Assembly: GCA_902495325.1 (NCBI GenBank)
Contig: CABUWK010000002.1
Coordinates: forward strand, 1 to 64,000
DNA length: 64,000 nucleotides
Origin: an uncultured Acidiphilium sp.
GTDB lineage: Bacteria > Bacillota > Clostridia > Christensenellales > Borkfalkiaceae
Reading direction: 5' to 3'
This document shows positions 15,322 through 23,042 of this stretch, in pieces. The notes under the pieces were generated by a model that had not been told where the DNA came from, made no database searches, and saw nothing but the letters and a program-made list of their open reading frames with translations. Numbering within the stretch: the first letter of the stretch is position 1; the number at the start of each line of letters is the position of its first letter. The translations under genes and the position numbers were made by a program.

Positions 15322-15888
15322 ATGTGGTATGTGATCATATTCGCCCTCGTGATCGTGCTCGATCAGGGCACAAAGATCTGGGCGGCGGCTTTTTCGGGCG
15401 CCGTAGGCAACGCGGGGGTGTCGAGCGTGCATCTTGCCTGGGTCATCCCCGATTTCATCGAGATCTCCTATTGCGAAAACAGCAACGGTTCGATGGGGCT
15501 GTTCGCGGGGATCCCGCACATTCAGACGATTTTCAAAATCTCGACCGTCGTCATCATCGCGGCGATCGTGCTGTATATGGTTTTTTCCAAAAAGAAGAGA
15601 TCGAAATGGCTTAACGTGACCCTTGCGCTTATTCTTTCCGGGGCGATCGGCAATTTTATCGACCGCATGACCTTAACTTACGTGCGCGACATGATCCACG
15701 TGATCATCGATTTCGGAAAAGGCGAAATTTTTCCTTATATCTTTAACGTGGCGGATATGGCGCTCGTCGTGGGGGCGATCATGCTGATCGTTCACCTTCT
15801 CTTCCTCGATAAAGACGCGCTTTTCCGTTCTCATAAAAAGAACGGGGAAGAGGGCAAAGAGAAGAGTTCTTCCGCAGACGGAAAATGA
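15322..15888 (+). CDS. lspA: Lipoprotein signal peptidase (signal peptidase II)
   Basis: 188 residues, four membrane segments. The enzyme cuts lipid-modified prolipoproteins before the conserved cysteine in the cytoplasmic membrane. The catalytic aspartates are expected at D114 (in GNFIDRMT) and D145 (in FNVADMALV), both in the usual context; NSNGSMGLFAG is a variant of the conserved N-x-G-x-x-x-G box. AAGGAG is 5 bases before the ATG. The last four bases overlap the next gene (ATGA), which is the common lspA-rluD arrangement in Bacillota. A C-terminal tail of about 25 charged residues after the last helix is longer than usual. The many lipoproteins at 46-62 kb would be its substrates. Confidence 0.95.
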   Translation: MWYVIIFALVIVLDQGTKIWAAAFSGAVGNAGVSSVHLAWVIPDFIEISYCENSNGSMGLFAGIPHIQTIFKISTVVIIAAIVLYMVFSKKKRSKWLNVTLALILSGAIGNFIDRMTLTYVRDMIHVIIDFGKGEIFPYIFNVADMALVVGAIMLIVHLLFLDKDALFRSHKKNGEEGKEKSSSADGK

Positions 15889-16910
15889 AAAGCGAGTTGA
15901 AGACAAAAGAAAAGCAGATCCTTACGGTCGTTCCTTTTCCGGATGAGGAAGACTTTGCGGGCGACGATCTCTGCCGGAAAATTCCCGCCGACGGAGGGTG
16001 CGAACGCAAAACGTTTCCGGCGGAAGAAGCTGTCCGCCCGGACGTTTTTCTTGCGGAAAAACTCGGGAAAACGCGTTCTGCGGTCAAAAAACTCATCGAC
16101 GAGGGGTTGGTTACGGTCGGCGGCGTTCCCGTCAAGGCGGGAAGAACGCTGAAAGCGGGCGAGGAGATCTCCGTGATCCTTCCCGCCGCAAAAAAGCTTG
16201 ATCTCGAGCCGGAAAACATTCCGATCGACATCGTTTACCAGGACGCCGACATCGCCGTGATAAACAAGCCGCAGGGGCTTACCGTGCATGCGGGGAACGG
16301 AAACGAATCGCACACCCTCGTGAACGCGCTTTTGTATCATCTCGATTCCTTAAGCGGGATCAACGGCGTGGTGAGACCGGGGATCGTACACCGCATCGAC
16401 AAAGATACTTCCGGACTTCTGGTCGTTGCGAAAAACGACGCCGCGCATCTCTCCCTTGCCGGACAGATCCAGAGCAAAACGTGCGCCCGTATCTATCTTG
16501 CCCTTCTCGAAGGGAACGTGAAAGAAGATTCGGGAACGATTGCGACGAACATCGGCAGAAGCGACAAAAACCGCACGATGATGGCGGTCGTCGAACGGGG
16601 CAGAAGGGCTGTCACCCATTACGAGGTCCTCGAACGGTTCGGAAATTACACCCTCGTGCGGTTCCGTCTCGAAACGGGGCGGACCCATCAGATCCGCGTT
16701 CATGCAAAGTATATCGGGCATCCCGTCGTGGGAGATCCCGTGTACGGATATAAGAATCAGAAGTTTAAACTGAACGGTCAGCTGCTGCATGCCGAAACCC
16801 TTTCGCTCGATCATCCCGTAACGGGGGAGAGAATGACGTTTCATGCGCCCCTTCCCGATTATTTCGAAAACGTTCTCATCGCGTTACGAGCGAAGGGAGA
16901 AGCTAAATAG
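15885..16910 (+). CDS. rluD: RluA-family 23S rRNA/tRNA pseudouridine synthase
   Basis: 341 residues. An S4 RNA-binding domain covers about residues 49-100 (DVFLAEKLGKTRSAVKKLI) and the RluA catalytic domain about 115-330. The catalytic aspartate is expected to be D172 in HRIDKDTSGLLVV, with GRTHQIRVH further on. The enzyme turns specific uridines in 23S rRNA (RluD type) into pseudouridine; the exact site cannot be read from sequence. The start overlaps lspA by ATGA, so translation is coupled. An N-terminal extension of about 48 residues before the S4 domain is unusual and unassigned; no internal start has a better ribosome site. Confidence 0.92.
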   Translation: MKSELKTKEKQILTVVPFPDEEDFAGDDLCRKIPADGGCERKTFPAEEAVRPDVFLAEKLGKTRSAVKKLIDEGLVTVGGVPVKAGRTLKAGEEISVILPAAKKLDLEPENIPIDIVYQDADIAVINKPQGLTVHAGNGNESHTLVNALLYHLDSLSGINGVVRPGIVHRIDKDTSGLLVVAKNDAAHLSLAGQIQSKTCARIYLALLEGNVKEDSGTIATNIGRSDKNRTMMAVVERGRRAVTHYEVLERFGNYTLVRFRLETGRTHQIRVHAKYIGHPVVGDPVYGYKNQKFKLNGQLLHAETLSLDHPVTGERMTFHAPLPDYFENVLIALRAKGEAK

Positions 16911-16980
16911 CGGGCTATAAGCCGTTTAATTGCAATTTATGAAAAATTTAAGGCGAAATGTAACGCCGTAAGGAGAGAAA

Positions 16981-17925
16981 ATGAGGCTGATCAATGCGTT
17001 TAAAATCGCTGTGAACAATTACGCGCTCGTCTTTAAAAACCTTGTGTATAAAGTGATCGTGTTCCTTCTGTTCACGGTGGTAGTCAGTCTGATCCTGAAA
17101 GTTCGGATCAAACCCGTTTACGAACAGTTCCAACCCGTTCTCGCGGAGTTGAAAAAGATATTCCTGTCCCTTGCCGACGGCACGCTTTCGGCGCAGACGG
17201 TTTCGCTGAAGTCGGCGTTCGTCGCTTTTGTGGAATATCTTTCCGAAAACGTGAGCAGCATCGTTCTGACCGTTGCGATCGTCGTGATCGCTTTCTATCT
17301 CTTCCGTTTCCTTTCCGGAGTGAGCGACGCCGTTCTGACCATTCTCGTCAACGACTATATGTCCTCGCTCTCCCGTATGAGATATCTTTCGATTCTGGCG
17401 GAAAATCTGAAAAGAATACTCGTTTATCAGCTTATAGACGCTCTTATCTCTCTTGTGTGGGACGCGCTGATCGGTGCCGTAGGCTATTTTCTTTTCCTGG
17501 GGATCCTGAATCTCGTGCCGCTTGCAAGCGTGTTCGTTACAGGGACTCTTTTCGTATTCGCGTTCGCGGTGAAGCAAACCTGCATGAGCCAGATCATGGC
17601 GAACATTCTCATTGCGGGGGATAAACCGGCGGCGGCGATCGGGAAAGGGCTTCGTCTCGGCAAACAGAATTTCTTCCGTATGCTTTCCACTTATTTTACG
17701 ACGTCCGTCTTGTTGCTTTATCTCGGCATTACGGTTTCCCTGTTTACGGCGGGGATCGGCAATCTCATTTTTCTGCCGTTTGCTTCGTTGTTTATCGTTT
17801 GCCTCAAGCAGGTGGACTATTTCGTGAACAACAAGAAGAAATATTTTATCGATTACGATACCATTATCGTGCCGAAGGAACTCAGAGAAAACGACGAACA
17901 GCTTTTAAGCGACGTGGATATCTGA
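16981..17925 (+). CDS. Six-helix membrane protein of unknown function
   Basis: 314 residues with about six hydrophobic segments (near residues 20-42, 85-112, 140-172, 172-195, 232-258 and 262-282). It starts MRLINAFKIAVNNYALVFKN, a layout like poorly described Bacillota membrane proteins, and I cannot name a family. Good ribosome site (AAGGAGAG). It follows the pseudouridine synthase by 70 bases, with a small GGCG/CGCC hairpin in between, and may be part of the pncB-lspA transcript. A likely promoter for the next gene starts 70 bases after its stop. Confidence 0.75.
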   Translation: MRLINAFKIAVNNYALVFKNLVYKVIVFLLFTVVVSLILKVRIKPVYEQFQPVLAELKKIFLSLADGTLSAQTVSLKSAFVAFVEYLSENVSSIVLTVAIVVIAFYLFRFLSGVSDAVLTILVNDYMSSLSRMRYLSILAENLKRILVYQLIDALISLVWDALIGAVGYFLFLGILNLVPLASVFVTGTLFVFAFAVKQTCMSQIMANILIAGDKPAAAIGKGLRLGKQNFFRMLSTYFTTSVLLLYLGITVSLFTAGIGNLIFLPFASLFIVCLKQVDYFVNNKKKYFIDYDTIIVPKELRENDEQLLSDVDI

Positions 17926-17996
17926 CCGTTTGGCAAACCGGCGGGAAGTTTTTTCGCATCCGGAATACATATTTGCATAAAATTTATTCATTTTGC

Positions 17997-18024
17997 TTGA
18001 TATTTGAAAATTTTGTGATATAAT
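17997..18024 (+). promoter_or_regulatory. Sigma-A promoter for the 18114 gene
   Basis: TTGATA (17997-18002) and TATAAT (18019-18024), 16 bases apart. The leader contains a GGGAG/CTCCC hairpin (about 18086-18100) directly ahead of the ribosome site. Confidence 0.8.
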
Positions 18025-18113
18025 ATATACAGAAGCGAGCGAAGGCGCGGGAGACGCGCCTTGCGGATCGGTGCGAAATAAAAAGGGGAGTTTTTTCTCC
18101 CGAAGGGGAAGTT

Positions 18114-18557
18114 ATGAAACGGAACAAACAGAAACGGCAGGAAACGAACGACAACCTTGCGGAAACCGAGCAGAACGGCATTGCTGCCGTGTCCGCTCCG
18201 GCGGATCGTCCGCAGCAGGAAGAATGTGCGCCCGCGGAGATGACAGTCGAGACAGAAACGGCGGTCGATTCTTCTCCCATCCGCGACCGCGTTGCCGACG
18301 ATACGGCGAAACCCGTCGTGTCCGCCAAATACGGCAAATCGAAAATCGAAGTATTCCGCCGCGGTACGGTGACGGAACTCGTGATCGACGGAAAAGTTTA
18401 TGCCGAGCATAAAGGTGCGGGCGAGGATAACTACGGAATTTCCGCGCGCTATCGCGGGGTCGACGTTACGTCCGAATACCGCAATCAGTTCCTTTATTTC
18501 ACGCAGAGTATTTCCGTGAACGGAAAGGTAGTTGCGGAATCGCAGAACATTCTTTAA
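18114..18557 (+). CDS. Small soluble protein of unknown function
   Basis: 147 residues. Residues 1-65 are polar and probably disordered (rich in Glu, Ala, Pro and Thr). Residues 70-147 look like a compact beta-rich domain with GKSKIEVFRRGTVTELVIDGKVYAE and two further strands ending in SVNGKVVAESQNIL. No signal peptide or membrane segment. It has its own promoter, a GGGGAAG ribosome site and its own terminator, so it is monocistronic. I do not recognise the family. Confidence 0.72.
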   Translation: MKRNKQKRQETNDNLAETEQNGIAAVSAPADRPQQEECAPAEMTVETETAVDSSPIRDRVADDTAKPVVSAKYGKSKIEVFRRGTVTELVIDGKVYAEHKGAGEDNYGISARYRGVDVTSEYRNQFLYFTQSISVNGKVVAESQNIL

Positions 18558-18561
18558 ATCA

Positions 18562-18592
18562 GGCAGGCAACCGGTTTGCGGTTGCCTTTTTG
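18562..18592 (+). terminator. Rho-independent terminator after the 18114 gene
   Basis: GGCAACC (18566-18572) pairs with GGTTGCC (18580-18586), followed by TTTTTGTT, 8 bases after the stop codon. Confidence 0.88.
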
Positions 18593-18635
18593 TTGCCCGG
18601 GGAATTATCCGGGCTCTCATACGGGAGAAAGGGTT

Positions 18636-19109
18636 ATGAACAGCAGACAGATCGCGAAAATCGCGCGCAAACTTTCCAAAATGGCAACGGACGAAAAACT
18701 GACGAAGTACGAGGGGCGGATCTGCCTGCAGGCGAGCCTTCTGTTAAACGAATACAACGAGATCGTTCGTAGGCAGGAGGCGAAAGAAGCCGTTCCCAAC
18801 CGGAATCGCCGCTGGACGGAAGAGGAAGAGAATCTTTTGAAAGAGGAATTTTCTTCGGGAAAACAGGTGGAAGAACTTGCCGATCTTCACGGCAGAACGG
18901 CAAGCGGCATCGTTACGAAACTCGTCCAGTCCGGGTTGATGAAGGATGACGGAGAAAACAGCGGTAAACGCTGGACGAAGGAAGAAGACGATTTGCTTAC
19001 CGGCGAATTTGACGACGGTTTGTCTCTCGAAGAGATCGCGTTAAAGCATAAACGTTCCGTCGGCGGAATCATTTCCCGTCTGACCGCCCTCGATCTTCTC
19101 GGGGAATAA
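18636..19109 (+). CDS. Two-repeat Myb/SANT-like DNA-binding protein
   Basis: 157 residues from the ATG at 18636 (GGGAGAAAGGG just upstream); an open frame continues further up without a ribosome site. Two tandem helix-turn-helix units are plain: RRWTEEEENLLKEEFSSG... (about 63-108) and KRWTKEEDDLLTGEFDDG... (about 114-157). Each has the spaced tryptophan start and an R-[TS]-[AV]-x-G-I recognition helix (HGRTASGIVTKL, HKRSVGGIISRL). The N-terminal 50 residues are basic and helical. Such pairs bind DNA in bacterial proteins, so a regulator or nucleoid protein is likely; targets are unknown. It lies just upstream of a MITE-like element. Confidence 0.78.
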   Translation: MNSRQIAKIARKLSKMATDEKLTKYEGRICLQASLLLNEYNEIVRRQEAKEAVPNRNRRWTEEEENLLKEEFSSGKQVEELADLHGRTASGIVTKLVQSGLMKDDGENSGKRWTKEEDDLLTGEFDDGLSLEEIALKHKRSVGGIISRLTALDLLGE

Positions 19110-19139
19110 TACCGTCCGTCACCCGGTAATTGCAAAACC

Positions 19140-19246
19140 ATAGGCTTAGCATTCGCTATCGCTAATTACCTTAAAGGCTTCTTTTCCGCCCTTTTCCCCG
19201 ATTTCTCGCCGTAAAAATAGTTAGTGATAACGAATGCTAAGCCTAT
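19140..19246. repeat. MITE-like element, copy B
   Basis: 107 bp with near-perfect terminal inverted repeats: ATAGGCTTAGCATTCGCTAT at the left and GATAACGAATGCTAAGCCTAT at the right, extending about 27 bases with mismatches. The interior (CTTTAAAGG side, CCCTTTTCCCCGATTTC) matches the inner part of copy A at 160-226 in inverted orientation. No coding capacity. Its last bases are shared with the first arm of a hairpin repeat at 19244. Confidence 0.75.
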
Positions 19247-19304
19247 CATTTTGAGATTCTTCCCGAGCGGGCTCTCTTCTGCGGGGCAGAATGACAAAAT
19301 GATA
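19244..19304. repeat. Hairpin repeat, copy 5
   Basis: TATCATTTTG (19244-19253) is exactly complementary to CAAAATGATA (19295-19304); 61 bp. The core is the inverted family core (GAGATTCTTCCC...GGGCAGAATGAC). The outermost TA belongs to the end of the MITE-like element, and its complement is present in the other arm. Confidence 0.8.
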
Positions 19305-19433
19305 TGGTTTTTGTGTCATCCTGAGCCTTGCCCCGTAGCCCTGCCAGCGAAGGTGGATTCCCCCGTTGAAGCAGGGAAAGTGGCTGACGAAGTCAGACAA
19401 AAGGGGGCGCCCCCGCCGAGGGGCTCAAAACCA
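19305..19433. repeat. Long-class hairpin repeat, copy 6
   Basis: TGGTTTT (19305-19311) pairs with AAAACCA (19427-19433); 129 bp. It starts immediately after copy 5. Core runs GTCATCCTGAGCC...GCGAAGGTGGA, then the CCCCCGTTGAAGCAGGG and GGGGGCGCCCCCGCC blocks of the 130-bp class. Confidence 0.75.
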
Positions 19434-19506
19434 ACTGTCCAGTTTATGGAGAATTTCAAGGGGTATTTTTTTGTAATCAGAAATCACAATCAAACCTGTA
19501 ACTTTT

Positions 19507-19761
19507 TCATTCTTTCGGATAACCGTCTTTCATTTTCGAAGAGGAGACAACTGCTTTCCGAGTCCGTTTTCTCCTCTTCGAGCATCACCTTTTTCCGAGA
19601 ACTCCGTTTATCCCCTGCGGGTTTATCATTGCAGTAACTTATCGTACGCCCTTAGTCCTTAAGGGGTGTAGTCTTTATCGGTATTGAAACCTTCAGATTA
19701 TATTTATTTGTGGCGTTTTCTTGTCTCCGTCAGCCCGTCAGGCAGGGCGAAAACTTGGAAG
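19507..19761. ncRNA. 255-bp structured repeat element, copy B (candidate ncRNA)
   Basis: Inverted relative to 2344-2598 and about 90% identical over its whole length. The CGAAGAGGAGA/TCTCCTCTTCG and CCCTTA/TAAGGG hairpins are unchanged, and one small hairpin is better paired here. As with copy A, it lies amid hairpin repeats. A fragment of the hairpin repeat (GCAGAATGACAAAATGATAT) follows at about 19772. Confidence 0.5.
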
Positions 19762-20061
19762 TATTTCCTATAGGGCAGAATGACAAAATGATATGGTTTT
19801 TGTTTAATTCAAAAAATGTAATACCGTAAAATCAAACCCTGTCATTCCGCTTCTGCTTTTTGTTAGGGCATAATACCCGAAAATTTCATTCTGATATCGT
19901 GACCGAACCAACAAAAAAGCCATTCCCGTCATTCTGAGCCTGACCTCTTGCCCGGCTCACGAAGGATCTGAGAATGGCTGAATTTTTTATTGTCGCGCAA
20001 TCGGTTAAACATATGCCGTGTGTCTGATCTTATGAAGTCCGGCAGGATCGGCTTTTTGTTC
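19762..20061. other. Gene-free stretch before the histidine kinase
   Basis: No supported gene in these 300 bases. It holds a hairpin-repeat fragment near 19772-19800, an unassigned A+T-rich stretch and a full hairpin repeat at 19918-19979. No convincing terminator for the minus-strand kinase gene was found. Confidence 0.6.
19918..19979. repeat. Hairpin repeat, copy 7
   Basis: AGCCATTC (19918-19925) is exactly complementary to GAATGGCT (19972-19979); 62 bp. Core: CCGTCATTCTGAGCCTGACC...CCGGCTCACGAAGGATCTGA. The arms share no bases with the TTTTG-type arms of other copies. Confidence 0.8.
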
Positions 20062-22209
20062 TTACTTTTTACTGCGGCGCGGATGAGACCTGATATAGCG
20101 GAAAACGGTGGAAAGCATCTTTTCGGTGCCGAGAGGTTTCGGCAGGTGATCGTTCATGCCGACGGACAGGCTTTTGTCCACGTCGTCCTGAAAAGCGTTT
20201 GTCGTCATGGCAACGATCGGGATCGTTTTTGCGTCCGGGCGGTCTGCCGAACGGATCTTCAGGGTAGCTTCGTGTCCGTTCATGATCGGCATTATGATGT
20301 CCATCAGGATCAGATCGATATCGCCGGGAGCGGATGCCGTAAACAGATTGACCGCTTCGCTGCCGTTTTTGGCGGAAATGACCGTAGCGCCGTGCTGTTC
20401 GAGGAAGAATTTCGCGATCTCCATGTTCAGCTCGTTATCTTCCGCAAGCAGTATGGTATATCCCGTGAGATCTATGGGTTCGTGTTCCTCGGTCTGCGAT
20501 TCTTCCGGCGGGTCGTGGTCGACCGCAATGGGTAAAATGACGGAAAAGGTCGTTCCTACGCCCTCTTTCGTGGTAAATTCTATGTGTCCGCCCATCTGCT
20601 CGGTCAAAGCTTTGGTAATGGAAAGCCCGAGCCCGGAACCGTCGTAACGGGTGCGGGCGTTGTTTTTTCCTTCCTGCGTGAAGGGTTCGAATGCGTGCTT
20701 CTGAAAATCTTCGCTCATTCCGATGCCCGTATCCGCACAGTTGAAACGGAACGTCGCCGCAGTTCCGTCGCAGAGAAGTTCTTCGCACCAGACGGTAACG
20801 CTGCCGTTTTCCTTGTTGTATTTCACGGCGTTTCCCGCAATATTCATCAGGATCTGTTTGATATGCGAAGGGCTTCCGATCAGAAACCTGTGTTCGATAT
20901 GTCGCTTTTTATGGTCGACCTGAAAGTTCAATCCGTGTTCCGTTGCCTGCATTTCGGCAACGGTGTTGATTTCTTCAAGCAGAGTGGGAAGATCGAACTG
21001 GTTGTGCGCAAAAATGACAGCACCCGATTCCAGTTTGTTCATGTCGAGCACGTTGTTCACGAGAGAAAGCAGATACCCGGATGCTTCCCATATCTTTTCA
21101 CGGCATTCCCGTTGTTTTTCGAGATCGCCGTCGAAATGGTTTGCGATCTCTATCATGCCGCGGATGCCGTTGATGGGCGTACGGATGTCGTGGCTCATGC
21201 GGCGGAGAAAATCCGTTTTCGAAAGGCTTGCCCGCTGGGCTTCTTCCGCAATGTCCGCAAGACGTTTTTCGTATTCGAGTTCCCGCTGTTTCTGTTCGCT
21301 GATGGGTTGCAGGGTGTATAAAACTTTTACGGCGCGCCCGTTTTCGTCCCGCTTCTGCACGATAAATCTTCCGCGGTGCCAGTTCCCCTTGATCGTTCTG
21401 AATTCCTGCGGGATCTGGTCCCGGTCGGCTAAACGATCGGCAAGGGTGCGCGTATCGAGAAATTCAAGCATGATTTTCCGATATTCCGGCGAGATCGTTT
21501 CCTTGCAGGCTTCGGTGAAAACCTCGGAAGTACAGCCTTTTTTGCCCGTCGCTACGTGTCTTCCGTTGCGGACGGAAATTTCTTCGAAGGTGTCCTTCGT
21601 TAAATCGAGACGGTAGATCAGCCAGTAAATATCGCCGATTGCCGAGATGATCTCATTGCTTGTCTCCGCATCCGCAAGGGCGGCTTCGAGCGTTTTTTTC
21701 TGTTTGCTGAGTTCGGCGTTTGCCCGTTCCAGTTCCGCCTGGTGCTCCGTTTCCCGTTGCTGTTTTTCGGACGTGATCCGATCGACCTGTAAGACTTTGC
21801 GGTAAAGCGCGTCCATATCGCAGACGGAAGCAAGCCAGAATTCGGAGCCGTCTTCCGAAGTTTCTCTCCGCGAAACGATCCTGACCCGTCGGTCGCCGGA
21901 CTTTCCCTTCATGTAAACTTCGATAACGGAAGGTACGGTAAATTCGTTTTTCGCGCTTTGTCCGACCAGCAGGTTTGCGAGCAGATTGTCCGTTGCGCGC
22001 TCGAATTCCTCTGCCGAATCGTATCCGAGCATCTGCATGGTAAGATCGCTGATCAGACACAGCGGATATCCGTCTCCGAACGTTCCGCCGAGAATGCCTA
22101 CGCCGTGATTGTCCCGAAGAAGTATCCGGATATCTTTTTCGATTTCTTCCGATAAAAGATGAAAATCTTCCCGATAAAAAATACCTTCGCGGTAACCGCT
22201 TTTTATCAT
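20062..22209 (-). CDS. Soluble hybrid sensor histidine kinase with receiver domain
   Basis: 715 residues, no membrane segment, so it senses a cytosolic signal or a partner. Two PAS-like sensor regions are suggested (about 20-140 and 190-310) joined by a coiled coil near 140-190. HisKA carries the phosphoacceptor H340 in MSHDIRTPINGIRG. HATPase_c has the N box NAVKYNKE, DTGIGMS and GSGLGLSITK. The C-terminal receiver (about 583-705) has the acceptor D637 in ILMDIIMP. No output domain and no cognate regulator next to it, so phosphate probably goes to a histidine phosphotransfer protein elsewhere. Translation start has only a weak AAGGA. A folded leader lies at 22299-22367. Confidence 0.9.
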   Translation of the reverse strand: MIKSGYREGIFYREDFHLLSEEIEKDIRILLRDNHGVGILGGTFGDGYPLCLISDLTMQMLGYDSAEEFERATDNLLANLLVGQSAKNEFTVPSVIEVYMKGKSGDRRVRIVSRRETSEDGSEFWLASVCDMDALYRKVLQVDRITSEKQQRETEHQAELERANAELSKQKKTLEAALADAETSNEIISAIGDIYWLIYRLDLTKDTFEEISVRNGRHVATGKKGCTSEVFTEACKETISPEYRKIMLEFLDTRTLADRLADRDQIPQEFRTIKGNWHRGRFIVQKRDENGRAVKVLYTLQPISEQKQRELEYEKRLADIAEEAQRASLSKTDFLRRMSHDIRTPINGIRGMIEIANHFDGDLEKQRECREKIWEASGYLLSLVNNVLDMNKLESGAVIFAHNQFDLPTLLEEINTVAEMQATEHGLNFQVDHKKRHIEHRFLIGSPSHIKQILMNIAGNAVKYNKENGSVTVWCEELLCDGTAATFRFNCADTGIGMSEDFQKHAFEPFTQEGKNNARTRYDGSGLGLSITKALTEQMGGHIEFTTKEGVGTTFSVILPIAVDHDPPEESQTEEHEPIDLTGYTILLAEDNELNMEIAKFFLEQHGATVISAKNGSEAVNLFTASAPGDIDLILMDIIMPIMNGHEATLKIRSADRPDAKTIPIVAMTTNAFQDDVDKSLSVGMNDHLPKPLGTEKMLSTVFRYIRSHPRRSKK

Positions 22210-22298
22210 ACGTGTGAAAAGTCCTTGTTCGATTAGTTGCTGTATAAGTCGTTAAATCGGCTTTTTCGATTGCCGCAATCGTGTAATTTTACATCAGG

Positions 22299-22367
22299 TC
22301 CGGATCGGTGAAGAGAGGGGCGACAGGCTTTGCGCCGTGACCTTCGGAGCCTCTTGACCCTGCCGGA
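22299..22367 (-). promoter_or_regulatory. Structured leader of the histidine kinase gene, type unknown
   Basis: TCCGG (22299-22303) and CCGGA (22363-22367) close a domain with inner pairing AGAGG/CCTCT and a GGCG...CGCC hairpin. On the minus strand it contains CAGGGTCAA and GGCGCAAAGCCTG, which recall parts of the c-di-GMP-I (GEMM) riboswitch core, but the second conserved hairpin of that class is not seen. It sits between the tRNA terminator and the kinase start, about 90 bases upstream of it. Confidence 0.35.
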
Positions 22368-22384
22368 AATTTCTGTTTAAAGAT

Positions 22385-22422
22385 AAAAATAACGGTCTTA
22401 CCCGCATATACGAATAAGACCG
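22385..22422 (-). terminator. Terminator of the tRNA cluster
   Basis: CGGTCTTA pairs with TAAGACCG; on the minus strand the stem is followed by TTATTTTTAT. It lies directly after the CCA end of tRNA-Lys(CTT). Confidence 0.88.
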
Positions 22423-22426
22423 CTAC

Positions 22427-22502
22427 TGGTGCACCTTCGGGGACTCGAACCCCGGACCCACTGATTAAGAGTCAGTTGCTCTACCAACTGAGCTAAAGGT
22501 GC
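22427..22502 (-). tRNA. tRNA-Lys (anticodon CTT)
   Basis: 76 bases with encoded CCA. Acceptor GCACCTT/AAGGTGC, anticodon stem ACTGA/TCAGT, loop CTCTTAA, T arm GGGGTTCGAGTCCCC. The 5' end abuts the CCA of the upstream tRNA with no spacer. Confidence 0.97.
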
Positions 22503-22578
22503 TGGTGATCCATCGGAGACTCGAACCCCGGACAACATGATTAAAAGTCATGTGCTCTACCTCCTGAGCTAATGGACC
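22503..22578 (-). tRNA. tRNA-Lys (anticodon TTT)
   Basis: 76 bases with encoded CCA. Anticodon stem CATGA/TCATG, loop CTTTTAA, T loop TTCGAGT. The acceptor stem has one G-U pair. Confidence 0.97.
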
Positions 22579-22591
22579 ATATTTATTTTTT

Positions 22592-22666
22592 TGGCTGGGG
22601 TGGCAGGATTCGGACCTACGAATACCGGAATCAAAATCCGGTGCCTTACCGCTTGGCGACACCCCA
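22592..22666 (-). tRNA. tRNA-Gln (anticodon TTG)
   Basis: 75 bases with encoded CCA, acceptor TGGGGTG/CACCCCA, the U1-A72 pair usual in tRNA-Gln. Anticodon stem CCGGA/TCCGG, loop TTTTGAT. Confidence 0.97.
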
Positions 22667-22675
22667 ATAAATTAA

Positions 22676-22753
22676 TGGGGCGGGAGACGGGAGTCGAACC
22701 CGCGACCTTCAGGACCACAATCTGACGCTCTAACCAACTGCGCTACTCCCGCC
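22676..22753 (-). tRNA. tRNA-His (anticodon GTG)
   Basis: Encodes CCA and the extra 5' guanosine (G-1) opposite C73, the identity element of tRNA-His. Acceptor GCGGGAG/CTCCCGC, loop TTGTGGT. Confidence 0.97.
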
Positions 22754-22761
22754 ATAAAGGG

Positions 22762-22838
22762 TGGTGCGCCTGAAGGGATTCGAACCCCTGACACCCGCCT
22801 TAGAAGGGCGGTGCTCTATCCAGCTGAGCTACAGGCGC
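22762..22838 (-). tRNA. tRNA-Arg (anticodon TCT)
   Basis: 77 bases with encoded CCA. Anticodon stem CCGCC/GGCGG, loop CTTCTAA, acceptor GCGCCTG/CAGGCGC. Confidence 0.97.
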
Positions 22839-22879
22839 ATTTAGCTGTTTCGCGGTAGACACTTGCAAAGCGGTTATTT

Positions 22880-22953
22880 TGGAGCGGGTGATGGGAATCG
22901 GACCCACGCAACCAGCTTGGAAGGCTGGTGTTCTACCATTGAACTACACCCGC
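22880..22953 (-). tRNA. tRNA-Gly (anticodon TCC)
   Basis: 74 bases with encoded CCA, acceptor GCGGGTG/CACCCGC, anticodon stem CCAGC/GCTGG, loop CTTCCAA. It is the first gene of the tRNA transcript. Confidence 0.97.
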
Positions 22954-22975
22954 ACCTCATTTACAATGCTCGATT

Positions 22976-23004
22976 ATTTTACCAAAAAACGCAGAACTTG
23001 TCAA
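22976..23004 (-). promoter_or_regulatory. Promoter of the tRNA cluster
   Basis: On the minus strand TTGACA (23004-22999) and TAAAAT (22981-22976) with a 17-base spacer, about 15 bases before the tRNA-Gly start. Confidence 0.88.
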
Positions 23005-23042
23005 ATGATTTTGCTATGTTTTTCAAAAATATATCTTTTTTT

